DNA of 64,000 nt from Chitinispirillales bacterium (GCA_031254105.1 JAIRVB010000018.1:1-64000), one strand, 5' to 3'; shown: positions 1 through 8,769, counted from the stretch's first letter. The notes: generated by a model from the sequence alone, not told the origin. Made by a program: numbers and translations.

Positions 1-1200
1 ATCCTTATTCCACTCCGATTTTTCACACACGATCATGATTTGATTCAAATCAAGTTTTTCTGATTCTATTGCTACTTCGCAAATATTCTTATTCCACCCC
101 GATCTTTCACACACGGCCATGCTTTGATTCAAATCAAGTTTTTCTGATTCTATTGCTACTTTGCAAATATCCTTATTCCACTCCGATTTTTCACACACGA
201 TCATGATTTGATTGGAATCAACTTTTTCTGATTTTATTGCTACTTCGCAAATATTCTTATTCCACCCCGATCTTTCACACACGGCCATGCTTTGATTCAA
301 ATCAAGTTTTTCTGATTCTATCGCTGCTTTGAAAACACCACTATCATAATGTATACGAAATTCTTCACGCATTTCATGCATAGTAATGATTTGATTGGAA
401 TCAAGTTTCCCAGATCCCATCGCTACTTCCAAAAAATCCTCAAACTCCCAATAACTTCTACATGTGTCCTGTGAAATTTTTCTGCATATGATCACGATTT
501 GATTGGAATCAAGTTTTTCTGATTTTATTGCTACTTTGCAAATATCCTTATTCCACTCCGATTTTTCACACACGATCATGATTTGATTCAAATCAAGTTT
601 TTCTGATTCTATTGCTACTTCGCAAATATCCTTATTCCACTCCGATTTTTCACACACGATCATGATTTGATTGGAATCAACTTTTTCTGATTTTATTGCT
701 ACTTTGCAAATATCCTTATCCCACTCCGATTTTTCGCAAATGGTCATGATTTGAGTGGAATCAAGTTCTCCTGATTCTATCGCTACCTTGAAAAAAATCT
801 TATCCCAGCACCTTGCCACGATTTGATTGGAATCAAGTTTTCCTGATTTTATTGCTGCTTTCCAAATATCCTTATTCCACCCCGACTTTTTGCACACGGC
901 CATGATTTGAGTGGAATCAAGTTTTCCTGATTCTATCGCTACTTCGCAAATATCATTATTCCAACGATCACTACTTGTTTCTTTAGTTTTTTTGCACAAG
1001 GTCATAATTTGATTTAAATCAAGTTTTTCTGATTTTATCGCTGATACGCAAATACAACTATTCCACCACGATTTTTTGCACAAGGTCATGATTTGACCGG
1101 AATCAAGTTTTTTTGATACTATCGCTGATATGCAAATATCCTTATCCCACTCCGATTTTTTACACACGATCATGATTACATCAGAATCAAGTTTTCCTGA
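1..1200 (-). repeat. Tandem 84-bp repeats within the coding region
   Basis: The motif TTTGATT(C/G)(A/G)AATCAAG recurs about every 84 bp (for example near 39, 123, 207 and 291), exactly 28 codons. Some copies are nearly identical at DNA level (those around 60-300 and 540-700), while copies near 330-480 and 960-1000 have diverged and carry small insertions. Near-identity of neighbours indicates recent unit duplication or gene conversion. Confidence 0.9.
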
Positions 1201-1230
1201 TTCTATTGTTTCTTTCCAATTTTTTCCCAC
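1..1230 (-). CDS. 28-residue tandem-repeat protein, 5' part only (runs off left edge)
   Basis: Reading the minus strand from 1230 gives about 410 codons with no stop up to base 1, so the gene continues outside the window. The protein is built almost wholly of 28-residue units with consensus near AIESEKLDSNQIM, IVCEKSEW, NKDICEV; 14 copies of the KLDSNQ core are visible. Each unit looks like two short amphipathic helices joined by loops, which suggests an alpha-solenoid binding scaffold (inference). One conserved Cys sits in each helix and a Trp precedes the NKD turn. No signal peptide is seen. The start is uncertain: an in-frame TAA lies at 1258-1260 and the first usable start is GTG at 1228-1230, with AAGGATAGG just upstream. 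I do not recognise the family. It is divergent from lpxB. Confidence 0.8.
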   Translation of the reverse strand, partial: MGKNWKETIESGKLDSDVIMIVCKKSEWDKDICISAIVSKKLDSGQIMTLCKKSWWNSCICVSAIKSEKLDLNQIMTLCKKTKETSSDRWNNDICEVAIESGKLDSTQIMAVCKKSGWNKDIWKAAIKSGKLDSNQIVARCWDKIFFKVAIESGELDSTQIMTICEKSEWDKDICKVAIKSEKVDSNQIMIVCEKSEWNKDICEVAIESEKLDLNQIMIVCEKSEWNKDICKVAIKSEKLDSNQIVIICRKISQDTCRSYWEFEDFLEVAMGSGKLDSNQIITMHEMREEFRIHYDSGVFKAAIESEKLDLNQSMAVCERSGWNKNICEVAIKSEKVDSNQIMIVCEKSEWNKDICKVAIESEKLDLNQSMAVCERSGWNKNICEVAIESEKLDLNQIMIVCEKSEWNKD

Positions 1231-1520
1231 AGACCTATCCTTTGATTTACTCCTACTTTAAAATGCAACAAATATAAAAATGAAAATTTAAATATAGTTC
1301 ACAAGCATACGATAAAATGTGAACTTTACATAACTGTAAAAGTTCCTTATCAATCGCAGATTACCGTTTACTCCGTAATAATTACAATGATCTTTGCAAA
1401 TGGTCTTTTGTACAATATTTTAAAACGTTCCATTTATATATGTAGTTATATTTAAAGTAGTTGAATATTCGGAAAAAATCAACAAAAAAGTATGTTATTA
1501 ACTATATTTTGATTATTATT

Positions 1521-2681
1521 ATGAAAATTCCTTCAATAATGTTCATCGCCGGAGATCCGTCAGGAGACCAGCACGCCGCTCCGATTATAAAAAAGCTTAC
1601 AGTGTGCTGCCCTCAGGTTAAAACATGGGGTATAGGCGGACAAGCTATGGCTGCCGCCGGATTTGAGCAAATTTTGCCCTTTGAGCAGTTTAACCGCATG
1701 GGTTATGTTGAAGTATTAAAACATCTGCCCTTTTTTCTCAGCGCGAAAAAACATCTGATAAATTTGATGAAATCACGGCGTCCGGACGCGCTTGTATGTG
1801 TTGACTATCCGGGTTTTAATATGCCGGTGATGAAAGCCGCGCATAAGCTGAATATTCCCGTGATCTGGTACATAGCTCCAATGGTATGGGCCTGGAAGAG
1901 CGGACGCGCCAAAGCGCTTGGGGCTTACGCCTCTCATATCGCAACAATTTTTCCCTTTGAAGTCCCATATTTTTCACCTTTTAAAGCCCCGGTAACTTTT
2001 GTGGGTAATCCGCTCTGCGAATCGCTTCCGGCTATCGAAAACACGGTGAAAAAATTTCCGGCGGATGGGGCTTTCAGGTTGGCGGTTATACCCGGGAGCA
2101 GGCCTCAGGAGATAAAAAATATGCTGGAGATCATGCTTGGGGCGGCGGATCTGCTTAAAACCCGGCATCCGCGGATAAAAGTTACAGTTTCACGCTTTAA
2201 GGGATTTGATGAGACACTCTTTGAAACCGCAAAGCAAAGAGGGATCGAATTGTTTAACGGCCCTCTTTGCGAGCTTCTCAAAAAAAGCGATCTGGCGCTT
2301 GTAACGTCCGGAACAGCTTCCCTTGAGGCCGCGCTTATGGGGGTGCCGATGATTATCACTTACCGCACCTCCGCCATCTCTTACGCAATCTACAGAAGCT
2401 TAATAAAGGTTCCCTTTATCGGACTTCCAAATATCATCGCACAAGCGCCGGTCGTACCTGAGTGCATTCAAAATGAGGCGGGGCCGGAAATTTTGGCCAA
2501 TCACATGAACCGTTTTCTATACGAACCGCGTTATTGGGAAGAAACAGCTAAAAACCTCAGCGCCTTGAGAGCCAGGTTGGGTGAAAAGACTCCATCAAGC
2601 GAGGTCGCGGATATTATACAAAAAATAGCAGTTAACGGCCGGTTACCGGAAAAACAAAATTTTATTGATACATCTTCTTAA
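1521..2681 (+). CDS. lpxB: Lipid-A-disaccharide synthase
   Basis: LpxB (GT19 family) joins UDP-2,3-diacylglucosamine to lipid X to make the disaccharide of lipid A, at the inner face of the cytoplasmic membrane. From the ATG at 1521 the protein is 386 aa, close to the E. coli length (382). Family motifs seen: AGDPSGD at residues 10-16, CVDYPGFN near 93-100, IPGSRPQEI near 190-198 and TSGTASLEAALMGVP near 272-286. The frame is open from a TTG at 1461, but the added residues are lysine/isoleucine-rich and unlike the family N-terminus, so 1521 is preferred, although no strong ribosome binding site precedes it. It stands alone here, without lpxA/lpxD neighbours. It shows that the host makes lipopolysaccharide. 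Confidence 0.95.
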   Translation: MKIPSIMFIAGDPSGDQHAAPIIKKLTVCCPQVKTWGIGGQAMAAAGFEQILPFEQFNRMGYVEVLKHLPFFLSAKKHLINLMKSRRPDALVCVDYPGFNMPVMKAAHKLNIPVIWYIAPMVWAWKSGRAKALGAYASHIATIFPFEVPYFSPFKAPVTFVGNPLCESLPAIENTVKKFPADGAFRLAVIPGSRPQEIKNMLEIMLGAADLLKTRHPRIKVTVSRFKGFDETLFETAKQRGIELFNGPLCELLKKSDLALVTSGTASLEAALMGVPMIITYRTSAISYAIYRSLIKVPFIGLPNIIAQAPVVPECIQNEAGPEILANHMNRFLYEPRYWEETAKNLSALRARLGEKTPSSEVADIIQKIAVNGRLPEKQNFIDTSS

Positions 2682-2853
2682 AATTAATCACTGACCGGCA
2701 GCCGCAGCAGCCTTTCCCGTTCCGCTCTTGGATACACTTTTCGCAAGTTTTAAGGATTTAATGCGCGGAGTCTGTAACTTATTTATATAAAATAATGTAT
2801 ACTTAAGTATTCATCTCTTTAATTGTTCATTATTAGCTGTTTAGTTATTACTT

Positions 2854-4776
2854 ATGACAAGACGCGATTCTATATCAACGATTATTATTCTGCTTACCGC
2901 CGTTGCCTGCTTTGCCCAATTTCCTGACCCTCATATTATCGCTGATTTTAACATTAATGATACGGAGATTGTTGAAAAGGGCGGTTTTGGCATAAAACAG
3001 CGGGAAACGGATACGCTTTTTGAGCTTGGGTATCCGCCTCAGTTTATCAGACCCGGCGAAGTGGTTGTCAGGAAAAAATATGGTGTTGACTACAAGTTAT
3101 TCTTAGGAGAGCTTGACTCTGCCGCGTTCAGCGCTTTTCCTCCGCTTTACTCATTTAGGATTCCTTCGTGGAGCAGGGCGGGGCAGATAATGTGGTACCG
3201 TATTTACAGCGATCCCGATGACAAGCGCAATCTTGATGTGGAAACGGTTTTTTTCGACAACGAGAGAATTTACGTTCAGCATCACAAAACTATCTTTTAT
3301 TGCAGAAATGACCGGTGGTATCCGCTGCACGCGGCTTCTACCCCTCCCTTTGGGTCACTTAGCGTAAATAGCGAGCCTCAGGGAGCGGATATTTACATTA
3401 ACGGTAAATCAACCGGCCAAAAAACTCCGGCTTTGCTTGAAAACCTTATGGCAGGAAAACACGAAGTTGAACTTTTTCTGCCAAACCACCATTTTCAGCG
3501 CCGCACCGTAAAAATTACGAACGGCGCCATAACCTCAAGCTCCTTTGAGCTGATGTCTGATTTTGACACGCTTTTAGTGCTTGGCGAGAACCAACACGGC
3601 ATTCTTGTGCTCCCCTACCCGCCTGTTGACTCTACCTACAGGATAAACGGTTCTGTTATAACCTCTTTTAAGGAGCAGCTTCCTGACGGCGAACATCATA
3701 TCCAATGGCGCGGCGGAGATATTTATAAAGATATTGACACTTTCATTTTTATCCCAGCGGGCAAGATGGTTTACTTTAACGTGCCGTTTGAACGGTTGTC
3801 CGGCAAAGTGACTTTTGAACTTGAGCCAAAGGACGCGCTTCTGTGTATTGAGGGATTTCCCTGCTGGCCGGGAGAACTTGCAATAAATTTGCCAAGCGGG
3901 TTTCACACTGTCAGAATAAGCAGATATGGTTATGTTACCGAAAGACGCCAATTCAGGGTAAGCCACAACAAAGTGGCTCTTGTAAAGATACACCTTGAGA
4001 TCAATACTGACCGTGACGGAGATGGTTTTCTCGATCATGTTGACAGATGCCCTGATGATTACGGCCTTTACGATGGATGCCCAAAGCCGCGGTTCACGGA
4101 CAGGGTGATGATCATGACACAGGATATTAACGAATATATCGAAACCGAACCATTTTCTTTTGCGGTTTCAGCTATTGGGCTTATAAACCGCTCACCCGCC
4201 AACCGGAGGTTTCACAACTTTTTATCCTCTTTTTCGGGCGGGCGCACAGGGGGACTCAATAATTACCAGGGGCTTACAATCGGTAATATTTACCAAGCCT
4301 CCTACAGAGGGCTTATAGGACAGGCGGAGCTTGGACAATGGTCATCGGGGATAAAGTTTCAGCGCCCTGATACATTGACAATGAAAACCAATAACGGCAG
4401 CTATATTGTCTGGTACGATTCGCTTTTCTCAATCGATCCGGCTATATTCATACCAAGTACCGCTATAAGCGGCGGATTTAAATACCGCTATAAAAATTAT
4501 TCCATAGCCTACAGTCTTGGGTACCAGTGGGAAGATATTATAATCGACCAGATTCAAAGAGTTTCAGACGGTCAGTTCACACGCGTTACCTATGATAACG
4601 ACTGGTGGTTTCACGAGCTTTTATTTGAGGGGGATCTTTTTACAGATACATATATGACGCCCGCGCTGTACGCTAAGTTTAAATTTCCATTTGGTAGCGG
4701 TGTGAGGACAAATTGGCACTCTTTTCAGTTTGGACTTAATATCCGGTTCAGACCGTCAAACTGGAAAAATTCATAA
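2854..4776 (+). CDS. Secreted PEGA-domain envelope protein with calcium-type repeat and C-terminal barrel-like region
   Basis: 640 aa. An N-terminal signal peptide (hydrophobic residues about 9-22, ending CFAQ) is followed by a beta-rich region. A PEGA domain lies at about 168-235 (core LSVNSEPQGADIYINGK, with LMAGKHEVEL), a fold common in cell-surface proteins. A second, weaker PEGA-like stretch follows at about 325-380. DRDGDGFLDHVDRCPD at about 386-402 is a thrombospondin type-3/calcium-binding repeat of the kind that precedes outer-membrane domains. The last 200 residues alternate aromatic and polar residues as in outer-membrane beta-barrels. Function is not known; a surface structural or anchoring role is inferred. 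The ORF is followed after 52 bp by a small lipoprotein gene on the same strand. Confidence 0.8.
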   Translation: MTRRDSISTIIILLTAVACFAQFPDPHIIADFNINDTEIVEKGGFGIKQRETDTLFELGYPPQFIRPGEVVVRKKYGVDYKLFLGELDSAAFSAFPPLYSFRIPSWSRAGQIMWYRIYSDPDDKRNLDVETVFFDNERIYVQHHKTIFYCRNDRWYPLHAASTPPFGSLSVNSEPQGADIYINGKSTGQKTPALLENLMAGKHEVELFLPNHHFQRRTVKITNGAITSSSFELMSDFDTLLVLGENQHGILVLPYPPVDSTYRINGSVITSFKEQLPDGEHHIQWRGGDIYKDIDTFIFIPAGKMVYFNVPFERLSGKVTFELEPKDALLCIEGFPCWPGELAINLPSGFHTVRISRYGYVTERRQFRVSHNKVALVKIHLEINTDRDGDGFLDHVDRCPDDYGLYDGCPKPRFTDRVMIMTQDINEYIETEPFSFAVSAIGLINRSPANRRFHNFLSSFSGGRTGGLNNYQGLTIGNIYQASYRGLIGQAELGQWSSGIKFQRPDTLTMKTNNGSYIVWYDSLFSIDPAIFIPSTAISGGFKYRYKNYSIAYSLGYQWEDIIIDQIQRVSDGQFTRVTYDNDWWFHELLFEGDLFTDTYMTPALYAKFKFPFGSGVRTNWHSFQFGLNIRFRPSNWKNS

Positions 4777-4828
4777 GTTGAGCCGCGGAGAGTAAACTGA
4801 GAAATTAAAGGGTAAGATGGATCACTAA

Positions 4829-5002
4829 ATGAAAAAGAATATTCTTGCGCTAAAAGTATCACTAATAAAAAAACTGGGAGCTGCGGCATGCGCGGCGGCG
4901 GTTTTGCTTTTGAATAGCTGCGGCGGCGGATTTGGAACAGACAGCGAAAACGCCAAAGAGCTGAAACCTTCGATTTTTGGGCCTGATTCTACGCGCAGGT
5001 AA
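4829..5002 (+). CDS. Small lipoprotein, 57 aa
   Basis: ATG at 4829 with a weak purine-rich site (GGTAAGATGG) upstream. The peptide has a basic N-terminus (MKKN, IKK), a hydrophobic core of Ala/Leu, and a lipobox LLNSC with the acylated Cys at residue 31 followed by GGG. The mature part is only about 27 residues (FGTDSENAKELKPSIFG region), ending TRR. It should be cleaved by signal peptidase II and anchored in a membrane. Function unknown. It follows the PEGA protein in the same direction and could be co-transcribed with it. Confidence 0.7.
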   Translation: MKKNILALKVSLIKKLGAAACAAAVLLLNSCGGGFGTDSENAKELKPSIFGPDSTRR

Positions 5003-5306
5003 GACTTTGCCTTGATAAACACGCGTCTATTTGCTATTATGGATGTACGCGACTCACACATTTCATAATCATATCATACATCTAATGAATGACAGATGCG
5101 TACAGTAAGCGGCGGTCTCGTAAATTCGGAGTATCAGAAAACGGTTTTTTACAAATCGGCGGTTTATTGTATACTTTCAGATATAATGGGCGGTTTGTAA
5201 AATAACTATAAAAAATTAACAGGAGCATCTGATTCCATTCCGCGTGCTCCAACGTATTATATTTTATATAACTATTGAAATATTTTTCGTTGAAAGGCAG
5301 TTTTAC
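5003..5306 (+). other. Leader region upstream of queD; no gene seen
   Basis: About 300 bp AT-rich sequence. A TATAAT hexamer at 5182-5187 is a possible -10, but no good -35 stands 16-18 bp before it. A stem GGAGCA/TGCTCC (5222-5227 with 5245-5250, 17-nt loop) lies in the probable 5' UTR. I looked for a preQ1 riboswitch because of the downstream genes and could not form its pseudoknot. Confidence 0.4.
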
Positions 5307-5669
5307 ATGTACGAAATAACGACGGAAGCTCACTTCAGCGCGGCGCACCGGCTTCTTAACTATGACGGCCCCTGCGAAAACCTTCACGGACACAATTGGA
5401 CTGTGAAAACAACCGTGAAGTGCGGAAGTGTTGACAAAAGCGGCTTAGGCATCGATTTTAAAATACTCAAGCAAAAGCTGAAAAACATACTTGAAGAGTT
5501 TGACCATAAAAATGTTAATGACATTTTTGGCGATAAAAGCCCCTCATCGGAAAACATCGCCCATTACATTTTCCATAAACTCACCAAATCACTGGAAGAC
5601 TGGAATGGTAAAGTGGCCCGTGTCGTGGTTCAGGAAACTCCGGGTAACTGCGCCGCGTATTATGAGTAA
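5307..5669 (+). CDS. queD: 6-carboxy-5,6,7,8-tetrahydropterin synthase (QueD)
   Basis: QueD converts 7,8-dihydroneopterin triphosphate to 6-carboxytetrahydropterin, the second step of the queuosine (preQ0) pathway. From ATG 5307 the protein is 120 aa, the usual family length; AAAGGCAG lies about 8 bp upstream. An upstream GTG at 5244 would add 21 hydrophobic residues unlike the family. Zinc ligands are His14 (HFSAAHRL), His27 and His29 (ENLHGHNW), and the catalytic Cys is Cys23. The conserved EEFDHKNVND and SSENIA stretches are present. The gene starts a tight queD-queE-queC operon: the gap to queE is 5 bp. Confidence 0.95.
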   Translation: MYEITTEAHFSAAHRLLNYDGPCENLHGHNWTVKTTVKCGSVDKSGLGIDFKILKQKLKNILEEFDHKNVNDIFGDKSPSSENIAHYIFHKLTKSLEDWNGKVARVVVQETPGNCAAYYE

Positions 5670-5674
5670 ACGCT

Positions 5675-6313
5675 ATGCTTAAGGTTTGCGAAATTTTTAC
5701 ATCGATCCAGGGTGAATCTACCCTGGCCGGATCTCCATGCGCTTTTGTGAGGCTTTCAGGGTGTAACCTTGAATGCGTATGGTGCGATACCGCGTATTCA
5801 CGTCAGGAAAGCGGTATGGAGATGAGCGTTGGACAGATTCTGCAAGAAGTAAGCAAATCACATGTAAAATTAGCGGAGATCACCGGAGGCGAACCTCTGC
5901 TGCAGCCGGACACGGTTACACTGTGCGAGGAGCTGCAAAGAAACGGGTATTGCGTAATGGTGGAAACCAATGGAACTCAGGATATAAGCGTTATTCCCGC
6001 TAATATACGGCGTATAGTAGATGTTAAGTGCCCAGGAAGCGGGGCGGCGGAAAGTTTTTTGCTTGACAACATAGATCAACTGAAAAAAACAGATGAAGTG
6101 AAATTTGTAATATCATCTTTTAATGACGCCGTCTGGGCTGAAAATTTTTGTATTGAGCATAATCTCACGAGCAGATGTCCGGTTATTTTTTCACCTGTAA
6201 TAAATATCATGCCGCCTTATCTGCTTGCTGAGTGGTTGGTAAAGAGCGGACTTGAGGCACGTCTTGGGCTTCAGCTGCATAAGGTGATCTGGGGGGAAAG
6301 GAGAGGCGTTTAA
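5675..6313 (+). CDS. queE: 7-carboxy-7-deazaguanine synthase (QueE), radical SAM
   Basis: QueE is a radical SAM enzyme that rearranges 6-carboxytetrahydropterin to 7-carboxy-7-deazaguanine. The 212-aa protein has the iron-sulfur motif Cys30-X3-Cys34-X2-Cys37 (CNLECVWC), the N-terminal IFTSIQGES signature, and the SAM-binding GGEP at about 73-76. Length fits the family. It lies between queD and queC; its stop codon is one base before the queC start, so translation is probably coupled. Together the three genes supply preQ0 from dihydroneopterin triphosphate. No queF is in the window. Confidence 0.95.
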   Translation: MLKVCEIFTSIQGESTLAGSPCAFVRLSGCNLECVWCDTAYSRQESGMEMSVGQILQEVSKSHVKLAEITGGEPLLQPDTVTLCEELQRNGYCVMVETNGTQDISVIPANIRRIVDVKCPGSGAAESFLLDNIDQLKKTDEVKFVISSFNDAVWAENFCIEHNLTSRCPVIFSPVINIMPPYLLAEWLVKSGLEARLGLQLHKVIWGERRGV

Positions 6314-6314
6314 A

Positions 6315-7001
6315 GTGAAAAAAGCGATACTCCTTTTAAGCGGCGGTTTGGACAGCGCTACCTGCGGCCTCATAGCCCGTAATGTAGGGTTTGAGATTTA
6401 CGCGATGAGCTTTTTTTACGGGCAGAGGCATGATTTTGAACTGAACGCGGCGAAGAAAGTCGCCTCTTTTTTAGATGTTAAGGAACACCGTATCGTAAAT
6501 ATTGATCCAACGGCGTTCGGCTCAAACGCGCTTACTTCATCAAATATTGACGTCCCCAAAGGGAGTAATATCTCTAAAGACAGCTCAGATATACCCATTA
6601 CATACGTTCCGGCGCGCAACACAATATTTTTATCCTACGCCCTTGCCTGGGCTGAGGTTCTTAATTGTACGGACATTTTTATTGGCGTAAATGATGTAGA
6701 TTACTCCGGATATCCAGATTGTCGGCCGGAATATATCGCCGCTTATGAAAGAATGGCAAACCTGGCCACTGTCTCAGGAATACAGGGACAAAAACTAAAA
6801 ATACATACCCCGCTGATCTCTTTTTCCAAAGCTGAAATAATAAAAACCGGCCTGTCAGGCGGAATAGACTACAGTATAACTCACAGCTGCTACGATCCTG
6901 ACGCTCACGGAAACGCCTGCGGCTCCTGCGACAGCTGCCAAATCCGCAAAAAAGGTTTCGAGGAAGCGCAAACCGCCGACCCTACGGTATATAATTCTTA
7001 A
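6315..7001 (+). CDS. queC: 7-cyano-7-deazaguanine (preQ0) synthase (QueC)
   Basis: QueC uses ATP and ammonia to turn 7-carboxy-7-deazaguanine into the nitrile preQ0. The 228-aa protein opens with the PP-loop LLSGGLDSAT (about residues 6-15) of N-type ATP pyrophosphatases, has FFYGQRH, and ends with the four-Cys zinc site CYDP...CGSCDSC typical of QueC. It begins with GTG one base after queE; the site GGAGAGGC lies inside the end of queE. Confidence 0.95.
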   Translation: MKKAILLLSGGLDSATCGLIARNVGFEIYAMSFFYGQRHDFELNAAKKVASFLDVKEHRIVNIDPTAFGSNALTSSNIDVPKGSNISKDSSDIPITYVPARNTIFLSYALAWAEVLNCTDIFIGVNDVDYSGYPDCRPEYIAAYERMANLATVSGIQGQKLKIHTPLISFSKAEIIKTGLSGGIDYSITHSCYDPDAHGNACGSCDSCQIRKKGFEEAQTADPTVYNS

Positions 7002-7007
7002 GCCATT

Positions 7008-7295
7008 TTAAAAATGAATACTTATACCCATCTGAACATTTAATCTATGTACTTCTATCAACTCATCAGCAAAGTCAAAACGATAGTTTATTGAAGGTTC
7101 AAAAGCAACTCTCTCGCTTAAAAACCAGGCATACCCAACCGCAGCATTAAAACCATACATCGTTTGTGAACTTTCGTTATTGAATGTGTGAATAATGTCA
7201 AAGCTTGAACCAAGAAAAACTTTTACCGGAAAATAGTAACGAAGTCCTAAACCGCCACCCAATTGGACGGAATAATCATTCTCAACACCACTGCT
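7008..7295 (-). pseudogene. C-terminal remnant of an outer-membrane beta-barrel protein
   Basis: The open frame from 7295 to 7008 encodes alternating aromatic/polar strands (GGGLGLRYYF, YGFNAAVGYAWF, VAFEPSINYRF) and ends in a Phe (GISIHF), the typical last strand of an 8-stranded OmpX/OmpA-like barrel. About 95 residues remain. The frame begins just after a TAG at 7296-7298, with no signal peptide or proper start; a TTG at 7260-7262 lies in the middle of strand sequence. I read it as the 3' end of a broken gene. The missing N-terminal part is not found in the upstream sequence. Confidence 0.6.
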
Positions 7296-7401
7296 CTAAG
7301 CAACCCCCGGATACAAGCTTATATTGAATGATAAGTTATTTGCAAAAAAATATCAGCCATGGATATCTATGGTGTATCTTATATGTTATCGATCCTTCAA
7401 T

Positions 7402-7434
7402 AAAAATAGGAGCCGTTTTTATGGCTGCTCCTAT
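7402..7434 (-). terminator. Rho-independent terminator
   Basis: On the minus strand, ATAGGA(G)...GCC, an ATAAAAAC loop, then GGC...TCCTAT forms a hairpin followed directly by TTTTT. It lies about 35 bp after the stop of the 57-aa Cys-rich gene and would end that transcript. Confidence 0.7.
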
Positions 7435-7470
7435 CTCAATCATCTTGTTATATTATCTGCAAAACTACCA

Positions 7471-7644
7471 TTAGTAAACCGAATTCATCATATGTCGAAT
7501 TTCTGCTTGGCATGAAGGACAACATGCACCGTATGCTTCTTGGTAATACTGAATTTTAGTTTCACGATTATTCGATGCGTTTGCTGCTGCAATACAAGCT
7601 TGCACGGTTTTACCGTAATGTACCAATTTATGCCCGCAACACAT
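7471..7644 (-). CDS. Small cysteine-rich protein, 57 aa
   Basis: ATG at 7644 is preceded by a textbook ribosome binding site (AAGGAGG, 10 bp upstream). The peptide starts MCCGHKLVHYGK, has a lone Cys17, and ends with CCPSC (41-45) and HMM. Cys2, Cys3, His5, Cys17, Cys41, Cys42, Cys45 and His51 could form a metal-binding (zinc-ribbon-like) site. There is no signal peptide, so it is probably cytoplasmic. A terminator follows, so it appears to be a single-gene transcript. An inverted repeat GAACATT/AATGTTC (7717-7746) about 75 bp upstream may be an operator. I do not recognise the family. Confidence 0.75.
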   Translation of the reverse strand: MCCGHKLVHYGKTVQACIAAANASNNRETKIQYYQEAYGACCPSCQAEIRHMMNSVY

Positions 7645-7773
7645 TTCTTTGATACCTCCTTATTTAACTGTTGAAAAGTTATAGTTGATAAAAAATAGAT
7701 AATAGATTTATAATGAGAACATTTGACTAATGTCATAATAATGTTCCTATTAAACTTTCAGGCCAGCTTCCAA

Positions 7774-8769
7774 TCAATAGCCGCGTAACCCCTGCCACTG
7801 TGAAAAATTCAAATTTATACCTGTACCTGCAGGACGCATAAGATTATTTGATGATACCGTATTACTCGCAGACAACCCTTTCCTTTTAGCTAATTCATGC
7901 GCGGCCAATCTCCCTATTTCCGCCTTGTCTTTGGAATTGGTATTGAAAGGTATAAAAATGAATGGAGAACTTATCGTTACATTAGTAGAATTAGTTGCGG
8001 TATTTAACAGTACTACATAATAATCTGCGCTGCTAACATTATTCCTAATAATTTGCTTCAAGGAATCTACATATCTACTATTGCCGAGGCTATGATTTCC
8101 ACTGGAAATTGTTTGCTGAGAAAAAGTAACGGTTTCAACAGATTGCTTAAAAGCAGAACTAATTTTTTCCTTTGCTGAATCAAAATACGAGTTATCGTTA
8201 AAATCTTTTACTAAATGAACCTTCATCGTTTTTGATGGATATATAACGACATAACCATAGTTTACTTCTTTTAATGATCCTATTGAATCATCTTCTGTGT
8301 ATCCTTTAACCGAAAACCGATATGGAGTTCCAAAACTGTTTGCTAAACCTATAAAAAACGTTCTTGTCGCAACGGAACTATTTAGATTATCAGGTACATT
8401 TAAATTCTCAATTCTCACCCTGTCATCAGAAGTAATTTGACGGGGTATTTCCATATAAAACTTATCATAATAACTGGTTGCGGGAGTATCAATAACAACA
8501 TCAATGTAAGTACCGCTCAAATGTTGAACAGAAATATATGCTTCATTTCTGCCTTGTTGATTATTAAGTTCTTCAGTAATGCCAAAATTAGTACCGTATA
8601 CTCCGTTAGCGTCTGGAAATCTTTCCCTAAAAGAAACTCCTGTTCTAGCATTGCCGAAATCTTGTGGTTCAATTTCACCATCTTTCGTCTGCTTTCCTTT
8701 CCAATCGCAACCCAAAACAAAAATAACAGAAAATAACACCAAGAAAAAAATCACAATATCATTTTTCAT
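7774..8769 (-). CDS. Lipoprotein with a degenerate metzincin-like motif
   Basis: 331 aa from ATG 8769, which has GGAGG 8 bp upstream; a TTG at 8781 would swallow that site. Signal peptide with lipobox VLGC (Cys21). A beta-rich N-terminal half is followed by a protease-like region: LAAHELAKRKGLSAS at about 288-302, then NNLM. This matches the metzincin pattern HExxHxxGxxH...NLM in spacing, with HE kept, but the second zinc His is Lys or Arg and the third is Ala. The protein therefore probably kept a metalloprotease-like fold without activity, or is a very divergent enzyme (inference). It is the last gene of a three-gene minus-strand group of secreted proteins. Confidence 0.7.
   Translation of the reverse strand: MKNDIVIFFLVLFSVIFVLGCDWKGKQTKDGEIEPQDFGNARTGVSFRERFPDANGVYGTNFGITEELNNQQGRNEAYISVQHLSGTYIDVVIDTPATSYYDKFYMEIPRQITSDDRVRIENLNVPDNLNSSVATRTFFIGLANSFGTPYRFSVKGYTEDDSIGSLKEVNYGYVVIYPSKTMKVHLVKDFNDNSYFDSAKEKISSAFKQSVETVTFSQQTISSGNHSLGNSRYVDSLKQIIRNNVSSADYYVVLLNTATNSTNVTISSPFIFIPFNTNSKDKAEIGRLAAHELAKRKGLSASNTVSSNNLMRPAGTGINLNFSQWQGLRGY

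Noticed and set aside
1-1200. The regular short repeats looked at first like a CRISPR array.
   Set aside because: The unit is 84 bp with no unique spacers, and translates without stops into a 28-residue repeat; it is coding DNA.
5003-5306. Possible preQ1 riboswitch in front of queD.
   Set aside because: An A-rich tail (AAAAAATTAAC) is present, but no matching GC stem and C-rich loop could be placed upstream.
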